Source: Flavobacteriia bacterium (GTDB taxonomy: Bacteria; Bacteroidota; Bacteroidia; Flavobacteriales; Flavobacteriaceae). Taken from it: 49,070 nucleotides of DNA. The stretch spans positions 1-49,070 of the forward strand of contig PDQD01000051.1 in assembly GCA_002747695.1 (NCBI GenBank), given 5' to 3'. Position 1 is the stretch's first letter. Every line of letters starts with the position of its first letter. The notes under the pieces are model-generated. The model was not told the DNA's origin, did not search any database, and was given only the letters and a program-made list of their open reading frames with translations. Below, piece by piece: positions 8,837 through 16,826 of the stretch. The position numbers and the translations under genes are program-made.

Positions 8837-9763
8837 TTATTTTTTTACAAATGTAATGGTTTCTTTCAGTGAAGGTAACGTAGCCCGTTTTACGGCAGAT
8901 TTGGAAAACATGCTGTCAAACTGTTTGTCGTTCAGTGTTTCCCAGTTGCTTTTGCTCATGTCCACAAGCTCTTGTTTGGGAGAAAATCTGGGTTCATTAT
9001 GTGGTTTTGATCGGCGATTCCACGGGCATACCTCCTGACAAATATCGCAACCAAAAATCCAGTCTTTCCATTTGTTTTTAAAGGCATCGGGAATATTGTC
9101 TTTCAACTCTATGGTCAGGTAAGCAATACATTTGTTAGCGTCCAATGTCTTTCCCGGTAAGATCGCCTGTGTAGGACAAGAATCTATACAACGGGTGCAG
9201 GTGCCGCAATGGTCTGTTTTAAAAGGCGAATCGTAAATCAAAGGCAGATCGATAATAATTTCTGCCAGAAAAAAATAGGATCCTAATCCTTTTTGGATCA
9301 GCAAGGTGTTTTTACCCTGCCAGCCCAGCCCGGCTCTGACCGCCCACTGACGCTCCATTACCGGTGCAGAGTCGGAAAATATTCGCGCACTCACTTCGCC
9401 CACTTCTTCCTGAATATACGCCAGCAAGACCTTCATTTTATCCTTTAGCACCTTGTGATAATCCTCGCCATAAGCATAGCGGGCTATTTTATACTGCCCG
9501 TCGGTGATGGACTGTTCGGGATAATAATTGTGCGACAGTACAATGATTGATTGGGCTCCGGGAACCAGTTTTCTGGGGTCGAGGCGTTTTTCAAAATGAT
9601 TACCCATATAGTACATCTCACCGTGATAGCCATTATCCAGCCATTGCGCCAGACGTTGGGTTTCTGATTCCAAAGCATCGGCTTTAGCAATACCGACACT
9701 TGCAAACCCCAATTCGCGCGCTTTTTTCTTGATTTTAAGACTTAGATGTTCCCTGGACCTCAT
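8837..9763 (-). CDS. queG: Epoxyqueuosine reductase
   Basis: Cobalamin- and iron-sulfur-dependent enzyme that reduces epoxyqueuosine to queuosine in tRNA, the last step of queuosine synthesis. The 308-residue protein carries two [4Fe-4S] clusters typical of the family: CGTCTRCIDSCP (Cys186, 189, 192, 196) and CDICQEVCPWN (Cys239, 242, 246) with Cys212 completing the set. The conserved Asp in FSDSAPVMER (Asp131) corresponds to the proposed general acid, and GLGWQGKNTLLI is the usual cobalamin-side motif. This is the short form, without the C-terminal HEAT-like extension. A -7 element TATTTTTG (minus strand, plus 9768-9775) lies almost against the start, so the mRNA would be nearly leaderless. 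Confidence 0.95.
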   Translation of the reverse strand: MRSREHLSLKIKKKARELGFASVGIAKADALESETQRLAQWLDNGYHGEMYYMGNHFEKRLDPRKLVPGAQSIIVLSHNYYPEQSITDGQYKIARYAYGEDYHKVLKDKMKVLLAYIQEEVGEVSARIFSDSAPVMERQWAVRAGLGWQGKNTLLIQKGLGSYFFLAEIIIDLPLIYDSPFKTDHCGTCTRCIDSCPTQAILPGKTLDANKCIAYLTIELKDNIPDAFKNKWKDWIFGCDICQEVCPWNRRSKPHNEPRFSPKQELVDMSKSNWETLNDKQFDSMFSKSAVKRATLPSLKETITFVKK

Positions 9764-9982
9764 GAGACAAAAATAGTGTTTTTTATATGTCTGTATAGTT
9801 GGGGTTGTTAAACAATTTGTTTTGAGTGCTTTAATGGTTGTTTTTGCTGTTTAGTTTCAATATAAACCCTCGCTTATCTAAAGTAAATATAACTATATTT
9901 GACTTTAGATATTAAGATGTTGAATCTTGTACAGCATTAATTGTAACTAATTTCTGAAATTAGTTAAAAACAGAAACAGGAT

Positions 9983-10936
9983 ATGAAACTTAGAAAAACA
10001 GGGTTAATCATTTTAGGTATTCTAATGATTTTGATTATAGGTTTTAAGGTTTATCTTGAAATAGACAATGTATCTTATAATAATAGAATTGAGAACATGA
10101 ATAATAATAATGAATTGACTGGTGAAGTTACGTGTTCAGTTGAACATAAAACATTAACAATGGATGGTTATGACATCCATTATTATGTGTCCGGAAAAGC
10201 GCATGAGCATTTGATAGTCTTTCTGCATCCTGCATTTTCTGACCATACAGCCTTTGATCAACAAATTGATTATTTTTCAAAAAAATACTGCGTTATCACT
10301 GTTGACCTCATCGGGCATGGCTTATCAAAAGCCCACAAATCAAAAGATCAAATAGATGCCTCTTTACAACACCTTGAAAAAATACTTGAAACGGAAGGAT
10401 ATGATAAAGCGCATGTTGTGGGTGTTTCAATGGGTTCTTTAGTCGCTCAATATTTTACGCATAAGCATCCCGGAAAAACAAAGACTTTGATTGCTTTAGG
10501 CGGTTACAATATCAATAAAGACAATAAAGACGTCAAAAAATCACAGCAATCCGTTAATTTAGGTTTGATAGTCAGAGCTGTTTTTTCAATGAAATCTTTC
10601 AGGAAAAAAGTCGCTGAAATGAGTTGTAAAACAGAGCAGGGGCAAATCTTATGCTATAAAACTCTGAGGCATTATGACAGACGTTCATTTAAAGTCATGC
10701 AGGGGCTTCAGAATATAGTTAAGCATAGGGAAAACATCAAGCCACAATTTCCTGTCTTGATATTAACAGGGGCATATGACATTGATTTAGCCAAGACAAT
10801 GGGAGAATCCTGGCACTCAGAAACAGAAGGCAGTCAATATAAGCAGATTAAAGATGCCGGACATTGTGCCAATATTGATAACCCCTCAGAATTTAATCAA
10901 GTAGTAAGCGTTTTTATAGATGCAAATAATGATTAA
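9983..10936 (+). CDS. Membrane-anchored alpha/beta hydrolase
   Basis: 317-residue serine hydrolase. An N-terminal hydrophobic segment at about 7-24 after KLRK suggests a signal anchor, putting the enzyme outside the inner membrane. The fold markers are HPAF (82-85, oxyanion loop), DLIGHG (108-113), the nucleophile elbow GVSMGS with Ser149, Asp266 in LTGAYD and His294 in AGHCANID, a complete Ser-Asp-His triad. The DLIGHG and AGH motifs resemble C-C hydrolases, haloperoxidase-like enzymes and lipases; the substrate is unknown. It is isolated, with 200 bp upstream and 107 bp downstream, and somewhat A+T rich. Confidence 0.88.
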   Translation: MKLRKTGLIILGILMILIIGFKVYLEIDNVSYNNRIENMNNNNELTGEVTCSVEHKTLTMDGYDIHYYVSGKAHEHLIVFLHPAFSDHTAFDQQIDYFSKKYCVITVDLIGHGLSKAHKSKDQIDASLQHLEKILETEGYDKAHVVGVSMGSLVAQYFTHKHPGKTKTLIALGGYNINKDNKDVKKSQQSVNLGLIVRAVFSMKSFRKKVAEMSCKTEQGQILCYKTLRHYDRRSFKVMQGLQNIVKHRENIKPQFPVLILTGAYDIDLAKTMGESWHSETEGSQYKQIKDAGHCANIDNPSEFNQVVSVFIDANND

Positions 10937-10995
10937 AGAAGGTTTCATCTACAGATTCGCTAAGGGTTAGTGTTTTTCTTGTGAAGTACAAGATG

Positions 10996-11003
10996 TATAT
11001 TTG
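10996..11003 (+). promoter_or_regulatory. -7 element before the DUF805-like gene
   Basis: TATATTTG matches TAnnTTTG and sits 41 bp before the ATG at 11044. A TTG at 10979-10981 is present, but the 14-bp spacer is shorter than usual. Confidence 0.35.
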
Positions 11004-11043
11004 CGGTGATGATAACCCCAAGGATTAAAACAAAAGATAACCC

Positions 11044-11994
11044 ATGAGCATTCCAAAACTACAATTGAATTTAGATATATTTAATTTACTTTTAAATCCA
11101 AGGGGTCGTATTACCGGCAGGGAGTTTTTAGTTGGCATTTCAACCTTATTTTTAATCGCATTATACCAAATATTAAATCAAACGCTGTTAATAACAATTA
11201 CCCCTGTTATTTACCGTGCGGCGGATGGTGTTCTAAACGTCGCTGCATTAAACGCTTCTCCGGATATTTTTGCTGTCCCGAATACTTACTATATTCTAAT
11301 ATTTATGTCTTGCCTCGTATTGTGCTACAAAAGGACTGTGGATTTAAACTATACAATGACTACAGGTGTTATTTTGGGAATTATCATGTATTTTGGATTC
11401 AGCTTTGTTTTTTTTAATGCTATTAATCTGATATCTTTTAATGTCTTAGAACATGAGATTATTGAACGCGCTAATAATTATATGCTTTTATACCATGTCT
11501 TAAGTGTGATTTTCACTTTGACAGCCATTGCTTTGGTGGTTTATTTGTCAACCAAAAAAGGGCAAAAGGATAATTCTATTGATAGAACCTCGACACAGGG
11601 ATATCTTATAAATTTAGTGAAAATGACTTTGTTTTTTATTGGTTTTACGGCTGTTCTGTCATTGCTTTATATCACAATAAAATTTGATGAAAAGATTGTT
11701 GCCATATTGGGAGGTGTTGCTATGCTTGTGGTCTTGATTGTTTATTTGATGTTGAGTTACAAACAATCCAAAGGCTTGCGTTTGCTGTTTTATATCAACC
11801 TCGGTATTTTGATTGTGTACCTTGTTTCTATTGCCGGGAGTATTTTGATTAAAGAATTAAATGCCGGGATTATCGTGTTTAAACTCTATTTTTCTTTATT
11901 ATCCATTCTCAATCTATTGTTCTTGTTGAGTAATTTAAGTTTTATAACGCTGGAACCTTCAGTAAAAACGGTGTCCAATGATATGGCAAGTTAA
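11044..11994 (+). CDS. Multi-pass membrane protein, DUF805-like
   Basis: 316 residues with about seven or eight hydrophobic segments. The N-terminal region contains NPRGRITGREF at about 18-28 and, after one membrane segment, YKRTVDLN at about 99-106. These resemble the paired motifs of DUF805 membrane proteins (an F-x-GR-x-x-R-x-x-FW motif, then an R-x-x-D motif between helices), although the match is loose. The C-terminal half adds further membrane helices not typical of small DUF805 proteins. Function unknown. Single gene between the hydrolase and the AraC regulator, on the same strand but separated by about 100 bp each side. Confidence 0.65.
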   Translation: MSIPKLQLNLDIFNLLLNPRGRITGREFLVGISTLFLIALYQILNQTLLITITPVIYRAADGVLNVAALNASPDIFAVPNTYYILIFMSCLVLCYKRTVDLNYTMTTGVILGIIMYFGFSFVFFNAINLISFNVLEHEIIERANNYMLLYHVLSVIFTLTAIALVVYLSTKKGQKDNSIDRTSTQGYLINLVKMTLFFIGFTAVLSLLYITIKFDEKIVAILGGVAMLVVLIVYLMLSYKQSKGLRLLFYINLGILIVYLVSIAGSILIKELNAGIIVFKLYFSLLSILNLLFLLSNLSFITLEPSVKTVSNDMAS

Positions 11995-12101
11995 GAACCG
12001 GACCAAAACTTTTTGTATTTTTACTGTGAGTATGGCAACGTAAAAGCGGACTGATTGACCTGTTTTTCGTCTATGCCGGCGCGTTTATAAGTAATCCAGT
12101 C

Positions 12102-12845
12102 ATGATATACAAAGAGGTTAAACCCCGGGGATTTTTAGAAAACTTTATCCAGTGTTTTTGGACGTATCAAACGACGGATAAAGCCATACAACATACTATT
12201 CTGCCCGATGGCTATTTTGATTGGATTGCAGAATATGACAATAATGTCTTGACAGCCGTAAAACTCACAGGAATTTGGACAACTCCTAAACACCTCGTCA
12301 TTCCGAAAAACAAAACGTATGTCGCTATTCGTTTTAAGTTGTTAGCGGCGGAATACCTTTTGCACAGAGACATAAAATCAATCTTAGACACCGATGTACG
12401 TTTGCCGTTTGATTTTTGGCAAATTAACAACTATCAAAGCCATGACTTTGACACCTTTGTCAAGGACACGACAACCCGTATTGAACAATCCGTTAAGCAT
12501 CTCAAGACCATTGATGACCGAAAACTCAAATTGTTTGATCTGGTCTATCACGAGCGTATAAATACTGTGGCCGAACTGTCTGAAAAAGTAGTCTGGAGTA
12601 GCCGGCAAATCAACCGGTATTTTAATACCCAATACGGTTTTCCGTTAAAAGAATTTTTGAAGATTGTCCGTTTTAAAGCCTCTTATAAAGACCTTTCAAA
12701 AGGCGTGTTATACCCGGATAAGGCCTATTTTGACCAATCCCATTTTATCAAAGAAGTCAAAAAATATGCGGGGGTCACCCCCAAAGAATTACACAAAAAC
12801 AAAAACGACCGATTTTTACAATTATCAACGATAGATAAGCCATAG
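12102..12845 (+). CDS. AraC-family transcriptional regulator
   Basis: 247-residue DNA-binding regulator. The N-terminal 140 residues (starting KEVKPRGFLENFIQCFW and including LPDGYFDWI) match the sensory domain usual in small AraC proteins that detect an unknown ligand. The C-terminal 100 residues hold the double helix-turn-helix, with WSSRQINRYFNTQYGFPLKEF and the second helix region AYFDQSHFIKEVKKYAG-VTPKEL. A VOC-family gene starts 32 bp after its stop, so the two probably form a regulator/enzyme pair. A -7-like TATTTTTA lies near 12016. The ligand and targets cannot be inferred. Confidence 0.88.
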   Translation: MIYKEVKPRGFLENFIQCFWTYQTTDKAIQHTILPDGYFDWIAEYDNNVLTAVKLTGIWTTPKHLVIPKNKTYVAIRFKLLAAEYLLHRDIKSILDTDVRLPFDFWQINNYQSHDFDTFVKDTTTRIEQSVKHLKTIDDRKLKLFDLVYHERINTVAELSEKVVWSSRQINRYFNTQYGFPLKEFLKIVRFKASYKDLSKGVLYPDKAYFDQSHFIKEVKKYAGVTPKELHKNKNDRFLQLSTIDKP

Positions 12846-12877
12846 CTTTGTTGTATTATTAACCAAAGCACACAGAT

Positions 12878-13300
12878 ATGACCATCAAGAAACTATCGCC
12901 TAATTTTGAGGTAACGGATATTAAAAAAACCGTTGATTTTTATACAGAAAACTTTGGGTTTGATTTAGTCATGGCTGTACCCGACACTCAGGACGGTGTC
13001 GAACAGACGTTGAGCGACCATCAAACCTATGTATATGCCATGATGCAAAAAGACCATGTGGCATTGATGTTTCAGCGGTCAGATACTTTTAAAAAAGATG
13101 TTGTGTTTGCCAAAGACCTCAGAATGGGCGCAACAGTATCGTTTTATATGGAGGTTGAAGGGCTCAAAGCACTGTATAACACTTTGAAAAATAAGAACCT
13201 GACAATGACCGAACTGAAAACCACTTGGTACGGTATGCAGGAGTTTTACGTCAAAGATCTCAACGGGTATATTCTGGGGTTTGCGGAAAAAGCAGTGTAG
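12878..13300 (+). CDS. VOC-superfamily protein (glyoxalase / bleomycin-resistance type)
   Basis: 140 residues with the paired beta-alpha-beta-beta-beta fold of vicinal-oxygen-chelate proteins: NFEVTDIKKTVDFYTENFGF at the start, VALMFQRSD mid-way, and the mirrored second half ending FYVKDLNGYILGFAE. The acidic metal or ligand residue of the second half (DLNGYILGF) is present, but not all metal ligands of glyoxalase I can be identified, so it may be a binding-type rather than a catalytic member. It follows the AraC regulator by 32 bp and is likely its co-expressed partner. Confidence 0.82.
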   Translation: MTIKKLSPNFEVTDIKKTVDFYTENFGFDLVMAVPDTQDGVEQTLSDHQTYVYAMMQKDHVALMFQRSDTFKKDVVFAKDLRMGATVSFYMEVEGLKALYNTLKNKNLTMTELKTTWYGMQEFYVKDLNGYILGFAEKAV

Positions 13301-13375
13301 TATTTGGCGACGTTTCACATTTGAAGATACAATTATAATCTGTATTTTTGGGGTGAATTGGTCTTGGCAAATATT

Positions 13376-13471
13376 ATGAAAAAGATTATTTACATTGTAT
13401 TGACTATCGGAAGTCTGTATTATTCCTGCAAACTAAATTCGTTGATTGTTACGACTATGATTCACATATAA
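13376..13471 (+). pseudogene. Truncated lipoprotein signal sequence (31 codons)
   Basis: An ATG frame reads a Lys-Lys start, a hydrophobic core and SLYYSC, which is a good lipoprotein signal peptide with the lipid-modified Cys at residue 18, then stops after only 13 more residues. A -7-like element lies about 30 bp upstream. It may be the 5' stub of a small lipoprotein gene that lost its body, or a real very short lipopeptide. No later frame continues it convincingly. Confidence 0.3.
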
Positions 13472-13602
13472 TTATTTTCCCGCCCAAAAAACAATAACCA
13501 AAAACACATGAATAATACGGGTTATGCTTTGTCAAGGTTGGTGTAAGCTGTCAATTTTATGTCTTCTTAAAGTTACACCGTATGACTTGAATTTAAGTTT
13601 TT

Positions 13603-13610
13603 TATTTTTG
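13603..13610 (+). promoter_or_regulatory. -7 element before the SIMPL gene
   Basis: TATTTTTG, an exact TAnnTTTG match, 63 bp before the ATG at 13674. A TTG at 13587-13589 is closer than the usual -33 spacing. Confidence 0.4.
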
Positions 13611-13673
13611 CGTCATCGACTTACAAAAAGTCTTTGAAATCATAGTATCAATATTAATAACATCTTTAAACCC

Positions 13674-14393
13674 ATGAAAAACATCGGACTTTACATTTTG
13701 TTAGGATTTTTATCACTTCAAACGCTGGCTCAAAACAAAAATTTTATTGATCAGCCATTTCTGGAAACTTTTGCCGCATCGGATACTTTAGTCATGCCGG
13801 ACAGAATTCATTTACGTATCATGTTAGATGAAAAAGACAATAAAAACCGGCAATCCACAGAAGAATTAGAAGCATCCATGTTGCGAGTACTCAAGGGGCT
13901 GAATATTGATCTTGACAAAAATCTTTCACTATTGGATTTTGCGAGTAATTTAAAAAAATACTTTTTAAGTAGTAAAAAAGTGCTTAAAACAAAAATGTAT
14001 GCCTTAATAGTCCATGATGCAAACACCGTTGGCAAAGTCATGATAGGATTGGAACGTGTAGGAATTTCCAATGTGTCTATATCTGAAACAGAATATTCAA
14101 AATCTGATGAATTGCTCCTTGATTTGAAAGCAAAGGCTATTGCAAAAGCCAGGCGAAATGCCGAAAAAATGCTTGAGCCGCTGAACCAAAACCTTGGGAA
14201 GGCTATTTATATTTCAGATTTGGAATCCGGATCCATGTATAGCCTGTCAAATCGGTTACAAGGTGAGGTGGCCGGTGTTAGAATCAGAGGTGTTTCAAGT
14301 ATTTATGGAAGCTCAAAACAAGAGGAGTTGATGATTGATTTTGAAAAGATGAAATTTTCTACCGGCGTTAAAGTAAAGTTTATCATCGAATAA
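13674..14393 (+). CDS. Secreted SIMPL (DUF541) domain protein
   Basis: 239 residues with an N-terminal signal peptide (NIGLYILLGFLSLQTLAQ, cleavage near residue 19). The remainder fits the SIMPL/DUF541 family: an early strand with the SDTLVMPDRIHLRI pattern, the helix DLLDLKAKAIAKARRNAEKML, and a closing strand VKVKFIIE. Family members are periplasmic or surface proteins of unclear role. Between the helix and the last strand is an unusual insertion, LQGEVAGVRIRGVSS-IYG, that closely resembles the plug signature of SusC-type TonB receptors (see findings). Single gene with its own -7 element 63 bp upstream. Confidence 0.8.
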   Translation: MKNIGLYILLGFLSLQTLAQNKNFIDQPFLETFAASDTLVMPDRIHLRIMLDEKDNKNRQSTEELEASMLRVLKGLNIDLDKNLSLLDFASNLKKYFLSSKKVLKTKMYALIVHDANTVGKVMIGLERVGISNVSISETEYSKSDELLLDLKAKAIAKARRNAEKMLEPLNQNLGKAIYISDLESGSMYSLSNRLQGEVAGVRIRGVSSIYGSSKQEELMIDFEKMKFSTGVKVKFIIE

Positions 14394-14522
14394 GGTGCGA
14401 TTGTTTGACGTCTGTATGCCAACACTGACTAAACAATTATTCAGCAATAATGCAGTAAAGGAAAAACATATAAAGCTTATTTTTAGTCCGCTAAATCAGA
14501 TTTTAGTATCTGTTTTTTTGCA

Positions 14523-14530
14523 TATTTTTG
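14523..14530 (+). promoter_or_regulatory. -7 element before the small secreted protein gene
   Basis: TATTTTTG, an exact match to the Bacteroidetes -7 consensus, 105 bp upstream of the ATG at 14635. Its presence inside a 75-codon open frame (14395-14622) is one reason to regard that frame as non-coding. Confidence 0.35.
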
Positions 14531-14634
14531 CGCGTGTAAACCGGATTGTATTAAAGCTTTTTAAAAGTTGTCAATTTTTGATGTTGTTAAAGCTTATACA
14601 CTCAATCCATTGTACAGTATAATAAAAACAAGAT

Positions 14635-15195
14635 ATGGCCAAAAAAATTCTAATTTTATTCTTTTTAGTAGCCGTCCAAACGTATGCTCAGCGATGTAAA
14701 GTGGAAAAAGATCCATTTTCCAATGAAACGATAACTTTCTTTGATTATAAAGCTAAGACTGTCTATTTTAAAGTTAAAAATGATTCTATAACCTTCAATG
14801 TTAAATTCAATTATTGGGGTGAGAGAGAATATGTGTTTGATAAGGGTACGGAAATACGGATAAAGTTTGACAATGGCGCTGACATTGCTTTAAAAATGGT
14901 CAAAAAGGCTAAGCCCATAATTGAATTGGTAACCTCTTCTAATGCAACCATAATTGGATTTTACGGTGGCTTTAACGTCGTGAGTTCAGAAAATTTTACA
15001 GCCTATACCTTTACTTTTTTACTCAATAAAGACGAGTTAAAAAAGCTTTCTGAATCTAAAATTGACGTTATCCGAATTCCTGATACTGAAGAAGGAGAAT
15101 ATGTTGACTTAAAAGCCAAAGGTCTAACCAAAAAGAAAATGAAAGCGATCAAAAAGGGGGCTACATGTATTCGTGAACAGTATAACGGTGCTTAA
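14635..15195 (+). CDS. Small secreted protein of unknown function
   Basis: 186 residues with a clear signal peptide (AKKILILFFLVAVQTYAQ, cleavage after Ala-Gln at about residue 19). The mature part is rich in beta-strand patterns (TVYFKVKNDSITFNVKF, FTAYTFTFLL) followed by a lysine-rich C-terminus (KAKGLTKKKMKAIKKGA). Two cysteines remain in the mature protein, near the N-terminus and near the C-terminus, and could form a disulfide. No family is recognised. It stands alone on its strand, 240 bp after the SIMPL gene and 124 bp before the photolyase gene. Confidence 0.7.
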   Translation: MAKKILILFFLVAVQTYAQRCKVEKDPFSNETITFFDYKAKTVYFKVKNDSITFNVKFNYWGEREYVFDKGTEIRIKFDNGADIALKMVKKAKPIIELVTSSNATIIGFYGGFNVVSSENFTAYTFTFLLNKDELKKLSESKIDVIRIPDTEEGEYVDLKAKGLTKKKMKAIKKGATCIREQYNGA

Positions 15196-15289
15196 CGGTT
15201 GAGTCAGTAAATTGAGAAAAAGCCCTATCTTTATTGCTTGGATGCTTGTTGTTTTTATGAAAAACTGAAAACACCGGGAATCTTTACCT

Positions 15290-15297
15290 TACATTTG
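15290..15297 (+). promoter_or_regulatory. -7 element before the photolyase gene
   Basis: TACATTTG matches TAnnTTTG and lies 23 bp before the ATG at 15320. No TTG -33 element is seen at the usual spacing. Confidence 0.4.
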
Positions 15298-15319
15298 CTT
15301 AATTCTTATAGCGATTAAT

Positions 15320-16606
15320 ATGGAACGACCAAAGGTTTCAGTGTTCTGGTTTAGAAGGGATCTGAGAATGGAAGATAATCATGGCTTGTCCAAAGCGCTT
15401 AACAGTGATTATCCGGTATTGCCTGTCTTTATTTTTGACCCCAATATTATACAGGAACTGAAACCGGATGATGCCCGTATATCATTTATTTATGAGCGGC
15501 TGACAGCTTTGAATGAAAATCTTAAAACAAAATCCGGTAGTCTTTACGTTGTAAAAGACACGCCTGAGCAGACCTGGCAACAACTACTCAAGACTTATGA
15601 GGTCAAAGCGGTTTTTTTTAATGAGGATTACGAACCCTATGCCATACAGAGGGATAAGACGATTAAACAACTGCTGACTGATGCCGGAATCGACGTTCAA
15701 ATTGTCAAAGATCAAGTCATTTTTGCCAAAGATGAGATTCTCAAAGCAGACGGTACGCCCTATACCGTCTATACGCCTTATAAAAATAAATGGATGCAAG
15801 CGTTCAGGGATGTGGACTTAACGTCTTTTGCCCCGGAAACTGTGCCCAATTTTTATACCGGGAACTTTAGATTACCGGCCTTAGCCGACATAGGTTTTAC
15901 GCCATCGGACATTAAAGTCAGGGCATACTCTTTGGATCATCTGGAAGTCTATGAATCGGTTCGGGATATTCCGTCTCTCAACCAAACAAGTCATTTGTCG
16001 CCACATCTTCGTTTTGGAACTGTGAGTATTAGACAAGTCGTAAAAAAAGCATTGAAACACCAACCTTTTCTCAATGAATTGATCTGGCGTGAGTTTTTTA
16101 TGCAGATTTTATATCATTTTCCGGCGGTAGTTCATGCTAATTTCAGGCGTAAATACGACCATATCAAATGGCGTAATAACGAAGATGAGTTTGAACGCTG
16201 GAAACGTGGGGAAACCGGATATCCAATGGTTGATGCCGGTATGCGACAGTTGCATGCCACCGGCTATATGCACAACAGGGTTAGAATGATTACAGCAGGT
16301 TTTTTGTGTAAACATTTATTGATAGACTGGCGGTGGGGCGAAGCTTACTTTGCGGAAAAACTACTGGACTATGAGTTGGCATCAAATAATGGTAATTGGC
16401 AATGGGCTGCCGGTACGGGATGTGATGCCGCACCGTATTTCAGGGTGTTTAATCCTACCACACAGATTAAAAAATTTGATAAGGATTTACGTTATATCAA
16501 GCAATGGGTACCGGAGTTGGAATCGCTGACTTATCCTGCGCCTATCGTTGACCACAAAATGGCCAGAGCAAGAGCCATCAGGACTTATAAAGAAGGCATA
16601 CAATAG
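15320..16606 (+). CDS. phr: Deoxyribodipyrimidine photolyase / cryptochrome family
   Basis: Light-driven repair of cyclobutane pyrimidine dimers with a catalytic FAD and an antenna pigment. 428 residues. The N-terminal antenna domain opens with FWFRRDLRMEDNHGL (9-23); the C-terminal FAD domain has LIWREFFMQILYHFP, GYPMVDAGMRQLHATGYMHN and the most conserved block NGNWQWAAGTGCDAAPYFR-VFNP. The sequence matches class I CPD photolyases or DASH-like relatives; at 428 residues it is shorter than most DASH cryptochromes. The usual GTGSDA or GTGTDA motif here reads GTGCDA, a minor change. A small heptamer array begins just after the stop codon. Confidence 0.92.
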   Translation: MERPKVSVFWFRRDLRMEDNHGLSKALNSDYPVLPVFIFDPNIIQELKPDDARISFIYERLTALNENLKTKSGSLYVVKDTPEQTWQQLLKTYEVKAVFFNEDYEPYAIQRDKTIKQLLTDAGIDVQIVKDQVIFAKDEILKADGTPYTVYTPYKNKWMQAFRDVDLTSFAPETVPNFYTGNFRLPALADIGFTPSDIKVRAYSLDHLEVYESVRDIPSLNQTSHLSPHLRFGTVSIRQVVKKALKHQPFLNELIWREFFMQILYHFPAVVHANFRRKYDHIKWRNNEDEFERWKRGETGYPMVDAGMRQLHATGYMHNRVRMITAGFLCKHLLIDWRWGEAYFAEKLLDYELASNNGNWQWAAGTGCDAAPYFRVFNPTTQIKKFDKDLRYIKQWVPELESLTYPAPIVDHKMARARAIRTYKEGIQ

Positions 16607-16612
16607 GGGGGA

Positions 16613-16647
16613 TTGTAGTGTGCAGTTGGCTGTAGGTGGTGTCAGGT
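16613..16647. repeat. Degenerate 7-bp tandem array behind the photolyase gene
   Basis: Five 7-bp units (TTGTAGT, GTGCAGT, TGGCTGT, AGGTGGT, GTCAGGT) start 6 bp after the photolyase stop codon. On the other strand they read as ACTGC-type units, the same family as the larger arrays at 30619-30744 and 33407-33525. Confidence 0.5.
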
Positions 16648-16697
16648 GAAAGGCTTATGCCCGATAAATCTTTGATTTTTTAAATGTGGCACTTTCA

Positions 16698-16726
16698 TTG
16701 GTTTTAGTTTGTATTTCTTATATTTG
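16698..16726 (+). promoter_or_regulatory. Promoter of the MORN-repeat gene
   Basis: TTG at 16698-16700, then an 18-bp spacer, then TATATTTG at 16719-16726. Both elements and their spacing fit the Bacteroidetes promoter consensus, the best example in the window. The implied leader of about 95 nt includes the heptamer array at 16761-16795. Confidence 0.55.
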
Positions 16727-16760
16727 CTTGAAGTCAGTGTTAAAAAATTTATATTAATGA

Positions 16761-16795
16761 CTGCAAACTGCCAACTGCACACTGCATACTGCAGC
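16761..16795. repeat. Degenerate 7-bp tandem array in the MORN gene leader
   Basis: Five units in perfect 7-bp register: CTGCAAA, CTGCCAA, CTGCACA, CTGCATA, CTGCAGC. They lie between the promoter at 16698-16726 and the start codon at 16827, so they would be transcribed in the 5' leader. Orientation is opposite to the array at 16613-16647. Confidence 0.6.
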
Positions 16796-16826
16796 AAGAG
16801 ACTACTAACCAAAGAATCAAAACACC

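Larger units (their letters stand above)
13301..13673. other. Gap with a tiny lipoprotein-like remnant
   Basis: 373 bp between the VOC gene and the SIMPL gene. It holds a 31-codon frame that looks like a lipoprotein signal sequence (listed separately), a -7-like TATTTTTG near 13344 before it, and a second TATTTTTG at 13603-13610 that is the likely -7 element of the SIMPL gene. Nothing else is recognisable. Confidence 0.5.

Noticed and set aside
14395..14622. 75-codon frame between the SIMPL gene and the small secreted protein gene
   Set aside because: It begins with GTG one base after the previous stop, contains the -7 element of the next gene, and has no protein-like features.
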